Positions 33,662-41,966 of a DNA stretch of 64,000 nt are shown one piece after another (position 1 is the first letter of the stretch; every line of letters begins with the position of its first letter). The notes below the pieces were generated by a model. It searched no databases, had not been told where the DNA came from, and was given only the letters and a program-made list of their open reading frames with translations. The position numbers and the translations under genes are program-made. Source of the stretch: Chryseobacterium daeguense DSM 19388 (GTDB taxonomy: Bacteria > Bacteroidota > Bacteroidia > Flavobacteriales > Weeksellaceae); assembly GCF_000430825.1 (NCBI RefSeq), contig NZ_AUMT01000004.1, forward strand, positions 248,001 through 312,000. The letters are read 5' to 3'.

Positions 33662-33689
33662 AAAAAAAACCGGACTTAGCCGGTTTTTT
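33662..33689. terminator. Bidirectional terminator
   Basis: aaaaaaccgg/ccggtttttt stem with six-base loop, symmetrical, good for both strands. Confidence 0.85.
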
Positions 33690-33739
33690 GTGTCTTAGAA
33701 TCTATCTTGATAAACAATTTGATCAATTTTTTGGGGACA

Positions 33740-33967
33740 TCAATTAATTCTTGTAAGGTTAATGTTATAAGTTCTGGAAACATTTCCATTATTAGTAATA
33801 TTTATTGCTGTTGCTGAAGGCATTGTTAAAGTATAATTGAAAGATGCACCGTTTCCACCATCCTGACATGTTGGTTTTCCTGTCCAGGTAGTAGCAATCG
33901 ATGCTCGGCTTATCTGGTTGAATGTCGGAGATTTTGCTGTTGTTCCACTCGCTATAATACCTCCCAA
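33740..33967 (-). pseudogene. C-terminal fragment of an exported beta-rich protein
   Basis: The frame is open for about 93 codons but has no ATG; the listed boundary is a TTG and may not be a start. Translation is beta-prone and Asn/Thr/Ser-rich (TCQDGGNGASFNYTLTMPSA, NGNVSRTYNINLTRIN), with the style of a surface protein's last domain. No signal peptide is present. I read it as the remaining end of a truncated gene, though a short real gene started at the TTG cannot be excluded. Confidence 0.45.
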
Positions 33968-34233
33968 TCCATTGATTGCAAAAAAACTATTAGTAATACA
34001 TAAGATTTCACTTAAAACAAACTAAAGCTTAAAATTTCACTTGAAAAATAAAATGGATGAATTAATTAAATATAAAAAATATTTTAATATTAAGCATAAT
34101 ATTACATTCTTAAAGACTTTTATTGCAAATTTTCAATATATTTAAAAAAAATTAAGTTTTTGGTTAGATATTTGAAGTTGAAAAAATGAGGGAAATATTG
34201 TTTCCATTAACACCACACATCACCACTTATAAT

Positions 34234-34317
34234 ATGAATACGTTCGCACACTTTAATTCTCCCACGGACAGGCTTATCAGGGTACTGAGAAGGTCTTTTT
34301 CTGTACCCGTCAATTAA
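34234..34317 (+). CDS. Candidate micro-ORF, 27 codons
   Basis: ATG to TAA, translating MNTFAHFNSPTDRLIRVL then RRSFSVPVN. It is noticeably less AT-rich than the surrounding spacer, and the peptide is basic and amphipathic, as in several short Bacteroidota peptides. There is no recognisable ribosome site, which is normal here. The support is composition only. Confidence 0.35.
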   Translation: MNTFAHFNSPTDRLIRVLRRSFSVPVN

Positions 34318-34371
34318 TTCAATTAAATAAGTGTTTTAAAAAAAAATTCCGAACAATTAAACTTTACGATC

Positions 34372-34704
34372 ATGATTTTTGAAGATGACCATTCTGTATT
34401 ACAGGATAATCACAACCTTTCGTTTGTGAAAAATGTTATTAATTTCCACGGGGACAAATCTTTTATTCTTAATTCTTTGCAAAAGATAAAGAACAATACA
34501 ATCTGCAAAATAAAGAGAAGAACCATTAATAAGCTTATTAAAGAATATACACACCACCTTAACCAGTACATCGAAAATGAGGATATCAATTCCAAGCCCG
34601 ATAACTACGAGCTTTCACCGGTGTATGCAAGGCAGTCCTACAATAAAGTTTTAAAGGAAGATGAATATCTGCAGAAAGTTTTACACTTTTTAATGAACCA
34701 ATAA
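34372..34704 (+). CDS. Small cytoplasmic protein, 110 aa, unknown
   Basis: Soluble, basic to neutral, mostly helical (INKLIKEYTHHLNQYIE, YNKVLKEDEYLQKVLHFL). No motif recognised. Its last 15 bases overlap the end of the minus-strand antiporter gene, so the two transcripts converge and overlap at their 3' ends. The ATG at 34372 follows an A-rich stretch, typical of starts in this genome. May be an accessory or stress gene. Confidence 0.7.
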   Translation: MIFEDDHSVLQDNHNLSFVKNVINFHGDKSFILNSLQKIKNNTICKIKRRTINKLIKEYTHHLNQYIENEDINSKPDNYELSPVYARQSYNKVLKEDEYLQKVLHFLMNQ

Positions 34705-36273
34705 AATCTTTTCTTCCTCAAGGTCTATTTTCATGAGGTGCTTCCTGATAAGATCTTCATCAAAATGCTGGTTCTTGTCATGGTTCTGCTCAATCAGCCA
34801 GGCTCTCTGTGCGTTGAGAACATCCAGATAGGCCTTTTTAATCTCGGGGGAGAGTTTGATGTCAGACTCCTGCTCTACTTTTCCCCGCCATTTTTCATGA
34901 ATCTGTTGTAGAAACGGGCTTTTTTCCAACATTTCACTGTAATTATTCGTCAGGTGTTTTAACGTCAGCTTAGCCATTTCACGACGGATAAGATCTTCTG
35001 CTTCATCATCAGGAAGATGGTCATTGAAGGCAGGCATATTCATTTTTCTGATCAGATATGGCAGCGTAAGCCCCTGTACCACCAATGTGGTAAGGATTAC
35101 GATAAATGTTATGAACAAAATAAGATTCCTCTGAGGAAAATCCGGTCCGCCAGCATGCAGCTTTACGGGAATCGACAATGCTGCGGCGAGGGAAACCACA
35201 CCCCGCATTCCCGTCCAGCCCAATAAAACTGGCGCTTTGAATCCGGGACTTCTTTTATCCGCAACAGGAATATAATTTCTGGCAATAAGAGTAATAATTA
35301 CCGCGCCGTAAGCCGATAAAATCCTCACAATCACTAAAACTGCAGTTATCAGAAGTCCATAGCCTATTGCAGAAGAAATGCTCACTCCTTCCAGCCCGGA
35401 AGTAATCTCCGGAAGGTCCAGCCCTATTAAAATAAAAACCAGGCCGTTCAGCACAAATACAAGGCTTTCCCAAACATTAATCCCCCGAAGACGGGATGAT
35501 GTGCTTAAAAAATTGTGCCTGTTATTGGACAAAAGCAGACCTCCGCTTACTACGGCCAAAACTCCGGAGCTGTGAACTTCTTCCGCTGCAATATACATTA
35601 CATAAGGTGCTACGATCGTGAGAATGGTATCCATATTGGCATCAGTGGGTAGAACTTTCTGGCCTTTCATAAACAGCCAGCCCACCAAAACCCCTATTCC
35701 CACTCCACCTATAACCATCCATGAAAAGCTGAGCGCAGCTTCATGCCATATAAACTGCCCTGTAGCCACAGCAATCATAGCAAAGCGAAATATTATTAGT
35801 GAAGAAGCGTCATTCAGAAGGCTTTCACCTTCCAGTATGGATGACATTCTTTTAGGAACTTTTACAAACTTAAGAATCGCAGCAGCGCTTACTGCATCCG
35901 GCGGAGAGACAATGCCTCCCAATAGAAAGCCCAAAGCAAGCGAGAATCCGGGAATAAAATGATTAGCCACAAAAGCTACCGTAGTTGCCGTAAGAAAAAC
36001 CACTACAAATGCAAAACTTCCTATAATCCTTCTCCATTTCCACAGTTCTTTCCATGATATGGCCCATGCTGCTTCATACAGTAAAGGTGGCAGAAATATA
36101 ATAAATATAAGTTCAGGGTCTATTCTGATCATTGGAATATCAGGGATAAAGCTTATCAGTAATCCGGCAATTACCAATAAAACAGGATACGCAACCTTTA
36201 TTTTATTGGCCAGCATGATCAGCAAAACGATGGCAACTATTAATGATAAGTAAAATGGAAAGTCCTCTATCAT
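34690..36273 (-). CDS. Na+/H+ antiporter, CPA1 (NhaP-like) family
   Basis: A 527-residue inner-membrane exchanger. About twelve hydrophobic helices cover residues 1-400, with the family's ESLLNDASSLIIFRF segment (the ND pair is ion-binding) and the GWTGMRGVVSLAAALSIP helix, where the Arg and Gly are typical of CPA1. A soluble C-terminal tail of about 115 residues (from MNMPAFNDHLPDDEAEDLIR) carries charged helices as in NhaP and its regulatory ends. It extrudes sodium or another cation and helps pH balance. Confidence 0.9.
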   Translation of the reverse strand: MIEDFPFYLSLIVAIVLLIMLANKIKVAYPVLLVIAGLLISFIPDIPMIRIDPELIFIIFLPPLLYEAAWAISWKELWKWRRIIGSFAFVVVFLTATTVAFVANHFIPGFSLALGFLLGGIVSPPDAVSAAAILKFVKVPKRMSSILEGESLLNDASSLIIFRFAMIAVATGQFIWHEAALSFSWMVIGGVGIGVLVGWLFMKGQKVLPTDANMDTILTIVAPYVMYIAAEEVHSSGVLAVVSGGLLLSNNRHNFLSTSSRLRGINVWESLVFVLNGLVFILIGLDLPEITSGLEGVSISSAIGYGLLITAVLVIVRILSAYGAVIITLIARNYIPVADKRSPGFKAPVLLGWTGMRGVVSLAAALSIPVKLHAGGPDFPQRNLILFITFIVILTTLVVQGLTLPYLIRKMNMPAFNDHLPDDEAEDLIRREMAKLTLKHLTNNYSEMLEKSPFLQQIHEKWRGKVEQESDIKLSPEIKKAYLDVLNAQRAWLIEQNHDKNQHFDEDLIRKHLMKIDLEEEKILLVH

Positions 36274-36735
36274 TTGTGTATGATTTTGATTTATGTTTAA
36301 TGAATCAAAAATAAATCTTTTTCTTTTAATTATATTTAAAATTCAACAGTCGTAAAATTTTAAATTTTAATAAAATCATCTTTATTTTTTTTAACCTAAA
36401 ATTCTAGTTTTACTTTAAAAAATTGTGCTAGATAAGCATTTATAATCATTTTGTTCATGCTATTTTAGATAAATAAAGTTATAAATCACTAAAATTTGAT
36501 TATGATTAAAATTTTAACTTTATTTTAATACCACACATATACCACATTTTTAACTTTAACAAATTCATTAAAGTCTATTAATCAATGAATTAAAATTAAA
36601 ACTTACACTCTAGTTAATTATTTTAACAAATTTTTACATTACTTAATTTTTTTTTATCATGTGAGGCATAGTATTTGTAAATACTATAGTATAACACACT
36701 TTCACACAATCAATAACCTTAACACACAAGATATT
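36274..36735. other. AT-rich gap, 462 bp, with a palindrome
   Basis: Almost pure A/T for 36340-36660. Near its plus-strand end lies a perfect palindrome (36668-36687) just upstream of the next gene. Nothing else is recognisable. Confidence 0.6.
36668..36687. promoter_or_regulatory. Perfect 9-bp-arm palindrome, possible operator
   Basis: atagtattt (36668-36676), gt centre, aaatactat (36679-36687). It lies 48 bp before the start of the 138-residue gene. No terminator tail, so a protein-binding site is more likely than an RNA hairpin. Confidence 0.5.
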
Positions 36736-37152
36736 ATGAACGTTGCAGATCTAAAAATTAAAAATTTAGTGGAATATAAAAATCAGATTTATAACATCAC
36801 TGAAATATTCCAGGATAATGAAAAAGATTATTTTGTAAAAATCGAAAATGATGTTCATAGTTTTTCCGTTCCGGCGCGCGCTATCAAGCCCATTCAGATT
36901 ACAGAGGAATGGCTTGAAAAGTTTGGATTTTCAAGAACGTACAGCTCAGACCAGCGTATAAGATACGAAAGACCGGAGCCATTCATTAAGTATGACATCG
37001 ATCTTGATTCAAGAAAAATCGTAGACGGATTGAAAATTTACGGAAATTCAATAAGATGTAAATATATCCATGAATTTCAAAACATATTTTCCTGTCTTTT
37101 CGGGAAAGAGCCTTCCGTAATGAACTACGGACTAATAAGCACCGAATCTTAA
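36736..37152 (+). CDS. Conserved hypothetical protein, 138 aa
   Basis: Soluble protein, started at MNVADLKIKNLVEYKNQIY; the frame extends upstream to base 36661, but those residues overlap the palindrome and look non-coding. The middle (AIKPIQITEEWLEKFGFSRTYS) and the end (IHEFQNIFSCLFGKE) are of a type I have seen repeatedly in Flavobacteriia, both in chromosomes and in phage-like islands. The function is unknown. It is flanked by a good terminator. Confidence 0.72.
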   Translation: MNVADLKIKNLVEYKNQIYNITEIFQDNEKDYFVKIENDVHSFSVPARAIKPIQITEEWLEKFGFSRTYSSDQRIRYERPEPFIKYDIDLDSRKIVDGLKIYGNSIRCKYIHEFQNIFSCLFGKEPSVMNYGLISTES

Positions 37153-37169
37153 ATATAATATCAGTTTAG

Positions 37170-37207
37170 AAAACCCACAATTTTTACAGTTGTGGGTTTT
37201 TTATTTT
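37170..37207 (+). terminator. Strong intrinsic terminator
   Basis: aaaacccacaa/ttgtgggtttt, eleven-base perfect stem then T6. Confidence 0.92.
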
Positions 37208-37221
37208 AATGTGAATATTAT

Positions 37222-37635
37222 TTACTTTTTAAAATTCCATATACCAGATACCATAAGCATCGTAAGGCTCGGCTGTTTTTCGCCATAACCAAATACACAA
37301 ATGTATTCTGAATTACAGGACCTGCATTGTGTTCCAAAATAAAGAGTAGGTAAATTATTTACCGTTAATTCTCCAAAATGCAACATATTTTTCGATGTAT
37401 CACTTAGTATTCCGTTTTCCAGCAGTTCACCTTTTGAGAGTACTTTTTCATTATCGTAAAGCTGAAAAACAGGAAATCCGGTTTCGTACGGTGTTATTTT
37501 CACCATGTTTTCCTCATCACAGGTACAGCACACGAATTCTATCTGTACAGAATCCCCTATTTCATCATTTACAAAGGTATTTGTTGCAATAGGAATTCTT
37601 TTTCCAATTTTTATTTTCTTTGATATTGAATACAT
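37222..37635 (-). CDS. Small cysteine-pair protein, possible partner of the TNT lipoprotein
   Basis: A 137-residue cytoplasmic protein when started at 37635 (MYSISKKIKIGKRIP). An upstream frame start would overlap the previous gene. Two cysteine pairs (VCCTCDEEN and TQCRSCNSEYIC) suggest a zinc-ribbon-like fold. No signal peptide. Its start is ten bases after the stop of the TNT-like lipoprotein gene, so it is translationally coupled to it. Position and size are those of an immunity or chaperone gene for a toxin, but the sequence does not prove this. Confidence 0.7.
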   Translation of the reverse strand: MYSISKKIKIGKRIPIATNTFVNDEIGDSVQIEFVCCTCDEENMVKITPYETGFPVFQLYDNEKVLSKGELLENGILSDTSKNMLHFGELTVNNLPTLYFGTQCRSCNSEYICVFGYGEKQPSLTMLMVSGIWNFKK

Positions 37636-37645
37636 TTTTTTTGAT

Positions 37646-38362
37646 TTACTGAATAACCGTGCCCACAAGATTATTGTAATTTCCGCTGGGGCTTTTTTTA
37701 ATGGTGACTTTTATGTAGCCTTCTTCTGCCAGCTTATTCCATGTTTTAGGATAGCAGGAAATAGGATCTACGGGGATTTTCCACATCGTCTGCTTACCGC
37801 CTCCTACCTGGTTGAACCATGGAATAACATCCGCAGTTTGCCCTTTGAAAGGTAGTAAATTATTTAATACATCTATTTCATAATAAAAGTCATAAGCATT
37901 CTCAGGCTGGTTCAGGGCTCTCTGGCTGAAAGTATAGACATATCCGTTAATGATAGGGCTCGTAAAACTACCTCCCAGTGTAGGAACTCCGTTTCCATTG
38001 TAAGTACCCACTGCACCGCTGTATCTGTCGAATTTCTGCCCTGCCGTAAATGCTACATCATCCACAATATTATATCCTCCGTTGGCGGGCGGCCAGCCTC
38101 CGTTCAGGTTATTATCTTTGAATAAGGTTTCCAGCTCTTTCCATTTTCCCAGTATATACAAGTTAAAAGCAAGGTCTTTAGTATTCTGGCTCACCGTTCC
38201 GTTCGGGTCATAAGTGGCAGCAAATTCATTGGCGTTTTTGTAAAAATAATGAGTTACCGGTGAAATACTGTCAGTCATCGGGTTTTCACTGTCATCTGAG
38301 CTGCAGGCAACTGAAAATAAAGGAATTGTTAAGAAAAAAATGTACTTAAATAAAGTTTTCAT
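37646..38362 (-). CDS. Surface lipoprotein with TNT-like (NAD+ glycohydrolase) domain
   Basis: A 238-residue lipoprotein. Lipobox SVAC at Cys20, followed by SSDDSEN, an acidic/serine run like lipoprotein export signals of Bacteroidota that place proteins on the cell surface. Residues about 85-230 match the tuberculosis-necrotizing-toxin (TNT) fold by eye: NGGWPPANGGY, GQKFDRYSG (Arg113), FSQRALNQPENAYDFYYEI, VIPWFNQVGGGKQ (Gln191) and LAEEGYIKVTI. The Gln after GGG fits the essential Gln of the toxin as I remember it; an Asp seems to stand where the toxin has an active-site His. It may consume NAD+ in a target cell or be an altered homologue. Confidence 0.78.
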   Translation of the reverse strand: MKTLFKYIFFLTIPLFSVACSSDDSENPMTDSISPVTHYFYKNANEFAATYDPNGTVSQNTKDLAFNLYILGKWKELETLFKDNNLNGGWPPANGGYNIVDDVAFTAGQKFDRYSGAVGTYNGNGVPTLGGSFTSPIINGYVYTFSQRALNQPENAYDFYYEIDVLNNLLPFKGQTADVIPWFNQVGGGKQTMWKIPVDPISCYPKTWNKLAEEGYIKVTIKKSPSGNYNNLVGTVIQ

Positions 38363-38763
38363 ATATAAATTTTAAATTAATTTAAAAAAAATAACAGCCT
38401 AAAAATCCATGATTTAAAGGCTGTCCCAAATGCACCTTATCGTTTAATTCTATGTTGGGTACATTAATGTTGTTAATCCTCCCGGATAATTCTGGAATAA
38501 TTTTAAAATAAAGGATATTTTTTTGAAAAATAATAACCCGATCCTGATTCAATAAAAGATTATATCAGCAAGTCCTGAGGGTAATTTTCGTTCTGGTAAA
38601 CGGTACAAATGAAGAATAAAATTTGTGCTGATAAAATTAATTCAAAATTTTCAAATATGAATAAGTTTTAATTTTAAATTAAATTTTTTTAATTCAAATC
38701 TTATTTAAAGCTTGTTTAAATAAAAAAACCTCCCGAAAAGAGAGGTTTTTTTATAATTTTTGA
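38363..38763. other. Intergenic gap, 401 bp
   Basis: Contains a hairpin at 38391-38422 (acagcct/aggctgt, T-rich tail on the minus strand) with no gene in front of it, an AT-rich middle, and the dapB terminator at 38722-38752. No coding frame. Confidence 0.55.
38722..38752. terminator. Terminator after dapB (bidirectional)
   Basis: aaaaaacctc/gaggtttttt stem with T/A flanks. It serves the minus-strand dapB gene ending at 38764. Confidence 0.85.
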
Positions 38764-39528
38764 CTAACTTCTTTGCAAATCGCTGAAGAAGTAAGGCTTT
38801 AAAATATCTTCGAAATTGTAAAGCCCATCCGGTTTATCCTTAAGGTTTTTAGCCACAAACAGTGCTCCGTTTCCAAAAGCTTCCCTTGAAATAGATTCAT
38901 GGACAAGGCGCACCGTCTGGTAAGGAAATCCAAAGATAACTTCGTGTTTACCAACTATTCCGCCGGCTCTTACAGAATTAATACTTTCTGTTTCAATGTC
39001 AAGAGTTTCAGCGATTTTTACTGCCGTGCCTGAAATTCCTGCTTTTGTTTTAAAATGCTCTTCTATCACCTCAATATCTACCTCCGGAGCAATATTTTTA
39101 AGTAAAGACGAAGCAAATAAAAGATAGTTCACCCCTAATGTAATGTTGGGAGACCAAAAGACAACCCCATTCTCTGACAGCTCTTTCAAAGATTCTTTTT
39201 CTTTTTCGTCATAATGTGAAATGGCCGAAATAATTTTCACTTTCCTTTCTACGGCAGGTTTTCCATAGCCGTAAATACTTTTTTCTTGGGAAAAATCAAT
39301 GATAAAATCCACTGGATGAGCATCCAGCAATTCATTGATATTCATATTTTGCTGAGAAAAAATCTTTGCAGCGTCTGAAGATGTCACTCCAAGAAAATCT
39401 TTCGCGGAAGCATTTTGCATTGCTTCTGTATTTTTCAGAACCCATTCCAGAGAGAAATCCGGGTTCTGCAGAATGACATTTGCCACAGCCTTTCCCGCTT
39501 TTCCAAAACCAATTAATCCTATTTTCAT
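38764..39528 (-). CDS. dapB: 4-Hydroxy-tetrahydrodipicolinate reductase
   Basis: A 254-residue NAD(P)H enzyme of lysine and diaminopimelate synthesis. The opening MKIGLIGFGKAGKAVANV is the nucleotide-binding turn. The conserved FIIDFSQEKSIY and NITLGVNYLLF, and the substrate loop VIEEHFKTKAGISGTAVKIAE, follow. The short active-site motif is a K-x-GxSGTA variant of the usual K-x-DAPSGTA, common in this phylum. DAP synthesis is needed for peptidoglycan here. Confidence 0.92.
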   Translation of the reverse strand: MKIGLIGFGKAGKAVANVILQNPDFSLEWVLKNTEAMQNASAKDFLGVTSSDAAKIFSQQNMNINELLDAHPVDFIIDFSQEKSIYGYGKPAVERKVKIISAISHYDEKEKESLKELSENGVVFWSPNITLGVNYLLFASSLLKNIAPEVDIEVIEEHFKTKAGISGTAVKIAETLDIETESINSVRAGGIVGKHEVIFGFPYQTVRLVHESISREAFGNGALFVAKNLKDKPDGLYNFEDILKPYFFSDLQRS

Positions 39529-39751
39529 ATTATTATATTTTGAAGTTTTTAAACTTAAAAGTCTTTCTGCATGAATTTTATTAAGAAATAATGAATAGTA
39601 AAATCGGCAATAATTAAAGCCATTTTCTGAAAATCTCGTTCAGATATCAATTTGGTAATGCAGAAAAAATAATTTTCTCAATTATGAATCTTCAAGATAT
39701 AAAAAATTATTGAAACAGCAGTTTCAACAAGGTCAATAAATGGTCAAAAGA

Positions 39752-40918
39752 TTAGTTAGGCAAAACAGGTACACTCACTTCTTTAGGTTTTGATGATAAA
39801 GTTCTTAAAAATGCTTCCAACTGACGAATTTCCTCTTCCGACAGCTCAAGCATTCTTACCATCCCTGATTTTTCTGAATGCAGTGTAACACCATCATAGA
39901 CCGTTGAACGTTTTTGTGCATGTTCCGGATTCCCTTTGCTGTAAAACTCTATGACTTCTGTAAGTGTTTTCATGGATCCGTTATGCATCCATGGGCCTGT
40001 GGAAGCCACTTCCCGAAGCCCGGGAACACGGAATTTACCTGCATCCGAGATATTTTTTGTTGTCTTGTATCTTCCAATATCCTCCCCTTTTTCACCCAAT
40101 AAGGCTGTTCCCACATTTTCAAAAGCATTGTTTGAGAAATATCCGGAATTATGACAATTCATACATTGTGCCTTCGTCCTGAAAAGATGGAGCCCGAGAA
40201 CTTCATCATCACTATAAACCTCTGATTTTCCACTGATAAACTGGTCGAATCTGCTTTGAGAGCTTGTAATTGTTCTTTCAAAGGTTGCGATAGCCTGCGA
40301 AATCCGGTCTTTTGTAACCTTTTTATCACCAAAAGCCTTTTCGAATAAGACTTCGTAACCTTTTATTTTTGCGATTTTTCCGGCTGCTATATCAATATGC
40401 TCACCCATTTCCCTTTCATCCTGGATCGGGATTTGCGACTGTTCTTCCAGATTTGAAGCCCTACCGTCCCAAAAAAGAGATCTTGCATAAGCCACATTCA
40501 GAATACTCATGGCGTTTCTTGTGCCGGGATGCCGGTCGTGTCCGAAAGAAAAAGTACGGTTATCGCTCCAGCTCAGCTCCGGATCGTGGCAGGAAGCACA
40601 GGCAATCTGGTTGGATTTTGAAAGTCTTGGGTCAAAAAACAAAGTCTTTCCCAACAATGCTTTTTCCTCTGAATAAAGGTTTTCAGCAGGAAAAACAACA
40701 TTCGGCAAATGTCCTATTTCGGAAAAAGATGATACAGATTCAGGATCAAGAATTGGTTTTGGCCATTTAGAAGAATCTCCTGAGGAATAAAGTTTTCTCA
40801 GGTTGGCAATAAAGTCGGTTTTTTGTTTGATTTCTTTATTGACACTGTTATTCAGGCAATTGTTAAAAACTGAAACAGCTAAAAACAAAAGTAAAATCCA
40901 GCTTAATACATTCTTCAT
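39752..40918 (-). CDS. Dihaem cytochrome c peroxidase
   Basis: A 388-residue exported enzyme with two c-type haem sites, CASCH and CMNCH, in the order usual for CcpA/MauG-type proteins. Around them are FFDPRLSKSNQIAC, GTRNAMSILNVAYA, FWDGRASNLEEQ and PGLREVASTGPWMHNGSMKTL, where the Met and His are ligand candidates. The N-terminus is a hydrophobic export signal; a cysteine follows it (FNNC), but the lipobox is weak. It reduces hydrogen peroxide in the periplasm with electrons from small cytochromes. Confidence 0.93.
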   Translation of the reverse strand: MKNVLSWILLLFLAVSVFNNCLNNSVNKEIKQKTDFIANLRKLYSSGDSSKWPKPILDPESVSSFSEIGHLPNVVFPAENLYSEEKALLGKTLFFDPRLSKSNQIACASCHDPELSWSDNRTFSFGHDRHPGTRNAMSILNVAYARSLFWDGRASNLEEQSQIPIQDEREMGEHIDIAAGKIAKIKGYEVLFEKAFGDKKVTKDRISQAIATFERTITSSQSRFDQFISGKSEVYSDDEVLGLHLFRTKAQCMNCHNSGYFSNNAFENVGTALLGEKGEDIGRYKTTKNISDAGKFRVPGLREVASTGPWMHNGSMKTLTEVIEFYSKGNPEHAQKRSTVYDGVTLHSEKSGMVRMLELSEEEIRQLEAFLRTLSSKPKEVSVPVLPN

Positions 40919-40976
40919 GGGTGTATTGAAGTTTCAGCAAAAATATGGATTATTACTAATTTTTTATGTTAAAAGA

Positions 40977-41588
40977 TCATATTTCACGGATCAGGCGAAA
41001 AGTAAGATTAATTCTCGGCTTCATCCGCTTGACAGATTTTGCGATCCGATGTTCCCAGTGTACCTGCAGATCTCCTTTCATAATCAATAATGAACCGTGC
41101 CGTAAGGGTAAACTGTACTTATTCTTATGATCATCCACTTTCCTGAAATCAAAATTTCTTACCTGCCCGAGACTCACCGAAGCTATGACAGGCCGGTTTC
41201 CCAATTCACTTTCCTTATCCCTGTGCCAGGCCACAGAATCATTACCGTCACGATATAAATTCAGCAAAACGGAATTAAACTGATAACCTGATTTCTTTTC
41301 TATTTTTTGTTTTAAATCCAACAATTCCGGGAGCCACGGATTTACCTTAAACTCATTTCCACCTAAATTATATAATTTGCTGTCATCACCATACCAGGCT
41401 GTCAAACGCGGTGTAAGGACTATTTTATCATACATTTTCTGGGTATTCTGTTTCCAGGGAGCTGTTTTCATAAGCTTTTTTTCAAGTGCTGAAGCTTCTT
41501 CTTCCGACAGAAAATGCTCGGTGTATTCCAATAATTCTTTTGGAAACTCATAATATTCATCATAATTAAACAAGCTTAGCTGATCCAT
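40977..41588 (-). CDS. alkB: AlkB-like Fe(II)/2-oxoglutarate dioxygenase
   Basis: A 203-residue DNA/RNA dealkylation enzyme of the ALKBH2-like type. The metal motif is VAWHRDKESELG (His-x-Asp) with the distal His in VHWEHRIAKSV, and the 2-oxoglutarate-binding Arg pair is in KPRINLTFRLIRE. PVIASVSLGQVRNFDFR precedes it as in the family. Repair of methylated bases is likely. It is the first of several stress-linked genes on the minus strand. Confidence 0.9.
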   Translation of the reverse strand: MDQLSLFNYDEYYEFPKELLEYTEHFLSEEEASALEKKLMKTAPWKQNTQKMYDKIVLTPRLTAWYGDDSKLYNLGGNEFKVNPWLPELLDLKQKIEKKSGYQFNSVLLNLYRDGNDSVAWHRDKESELGNRPVIASVSLGQVRNFDFRKVDDHKNKYSLPLRHGSLLIMKGDLQVHWEHRIAKSVKRMKPRINLTFRLIREI

Positions 41589-41719
41589 AGGTAAGAAATT
41601 TAATAAGGAAGCTGGGAATGGGAAGTCTTCCAGCTCCCTGCTTAATTAATTAATAAATAAAAATTCATAAAACAGTGCTTCATGGCATAATTTATTCATT
41701 AATATAATAAATAAACAAC

Positions 41720-41962
41720 ATGAATTATACCGAAGCCTTACAACACAAAAAAGATTCCGTAAAAAATGCCGATGAATCTGTGGTTAATAATTTTCACATT
41801 ATCATTGTTCCGGCCGATACGGATGAAAGTGCAAAATACATTGAAGATTTTCTAAGGTCTCCAGAATCTTTCACGGATGAAAGCTGTAAAAAATACTGTT
41901 CAAATGATGAATATGAAGTGGTAAGCTTTAAAAAAGAAAAAGAAACAGAAAGCGATCAATAG
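41720..41962 (+). CDS. Small acidic protein, 80 aa, unknown
   Basis: Acidic, soluble, with helices at both ends and a central strand (VVNNFHIIIVPADTDES). No motif recognised. It has one cysteine pair region (CKKYCSNDE). The start MNYTEALQHKKDS is the first Met after an AT-rich leader. Convergent with the Nudix gene, four bases apart. Confidence 0.7.
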   Translation: MNYTEALQHKKDSVKNADESVVNNFHIIIVPADTDESAKYIEDFLRSPESFTDESCKKYCSNDEYEVVSFKKEKETESDQ

Positions 41963-41966
41963 ATTA

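Larger units (their letters stand above)
33595..34371. other. Intergenic stretch of 777 bp with short coding remnants
   Basis: Contains two terminators (33631-33689), a minus-strand fragment (33740-33967, listed), an AT-rich piece with no feature (about 33970-34200) and a 27-codon micro-ORF (34234-34317, listed). Confidence 0.6.

Noticed and set aside
36663-36678. Sigma-54-like GAGGCATAGTATTTGT
   Set aside because: Spacing fits, but both halves have mismatches and the site overlaps a perfect palindrome that explains the sequence better.
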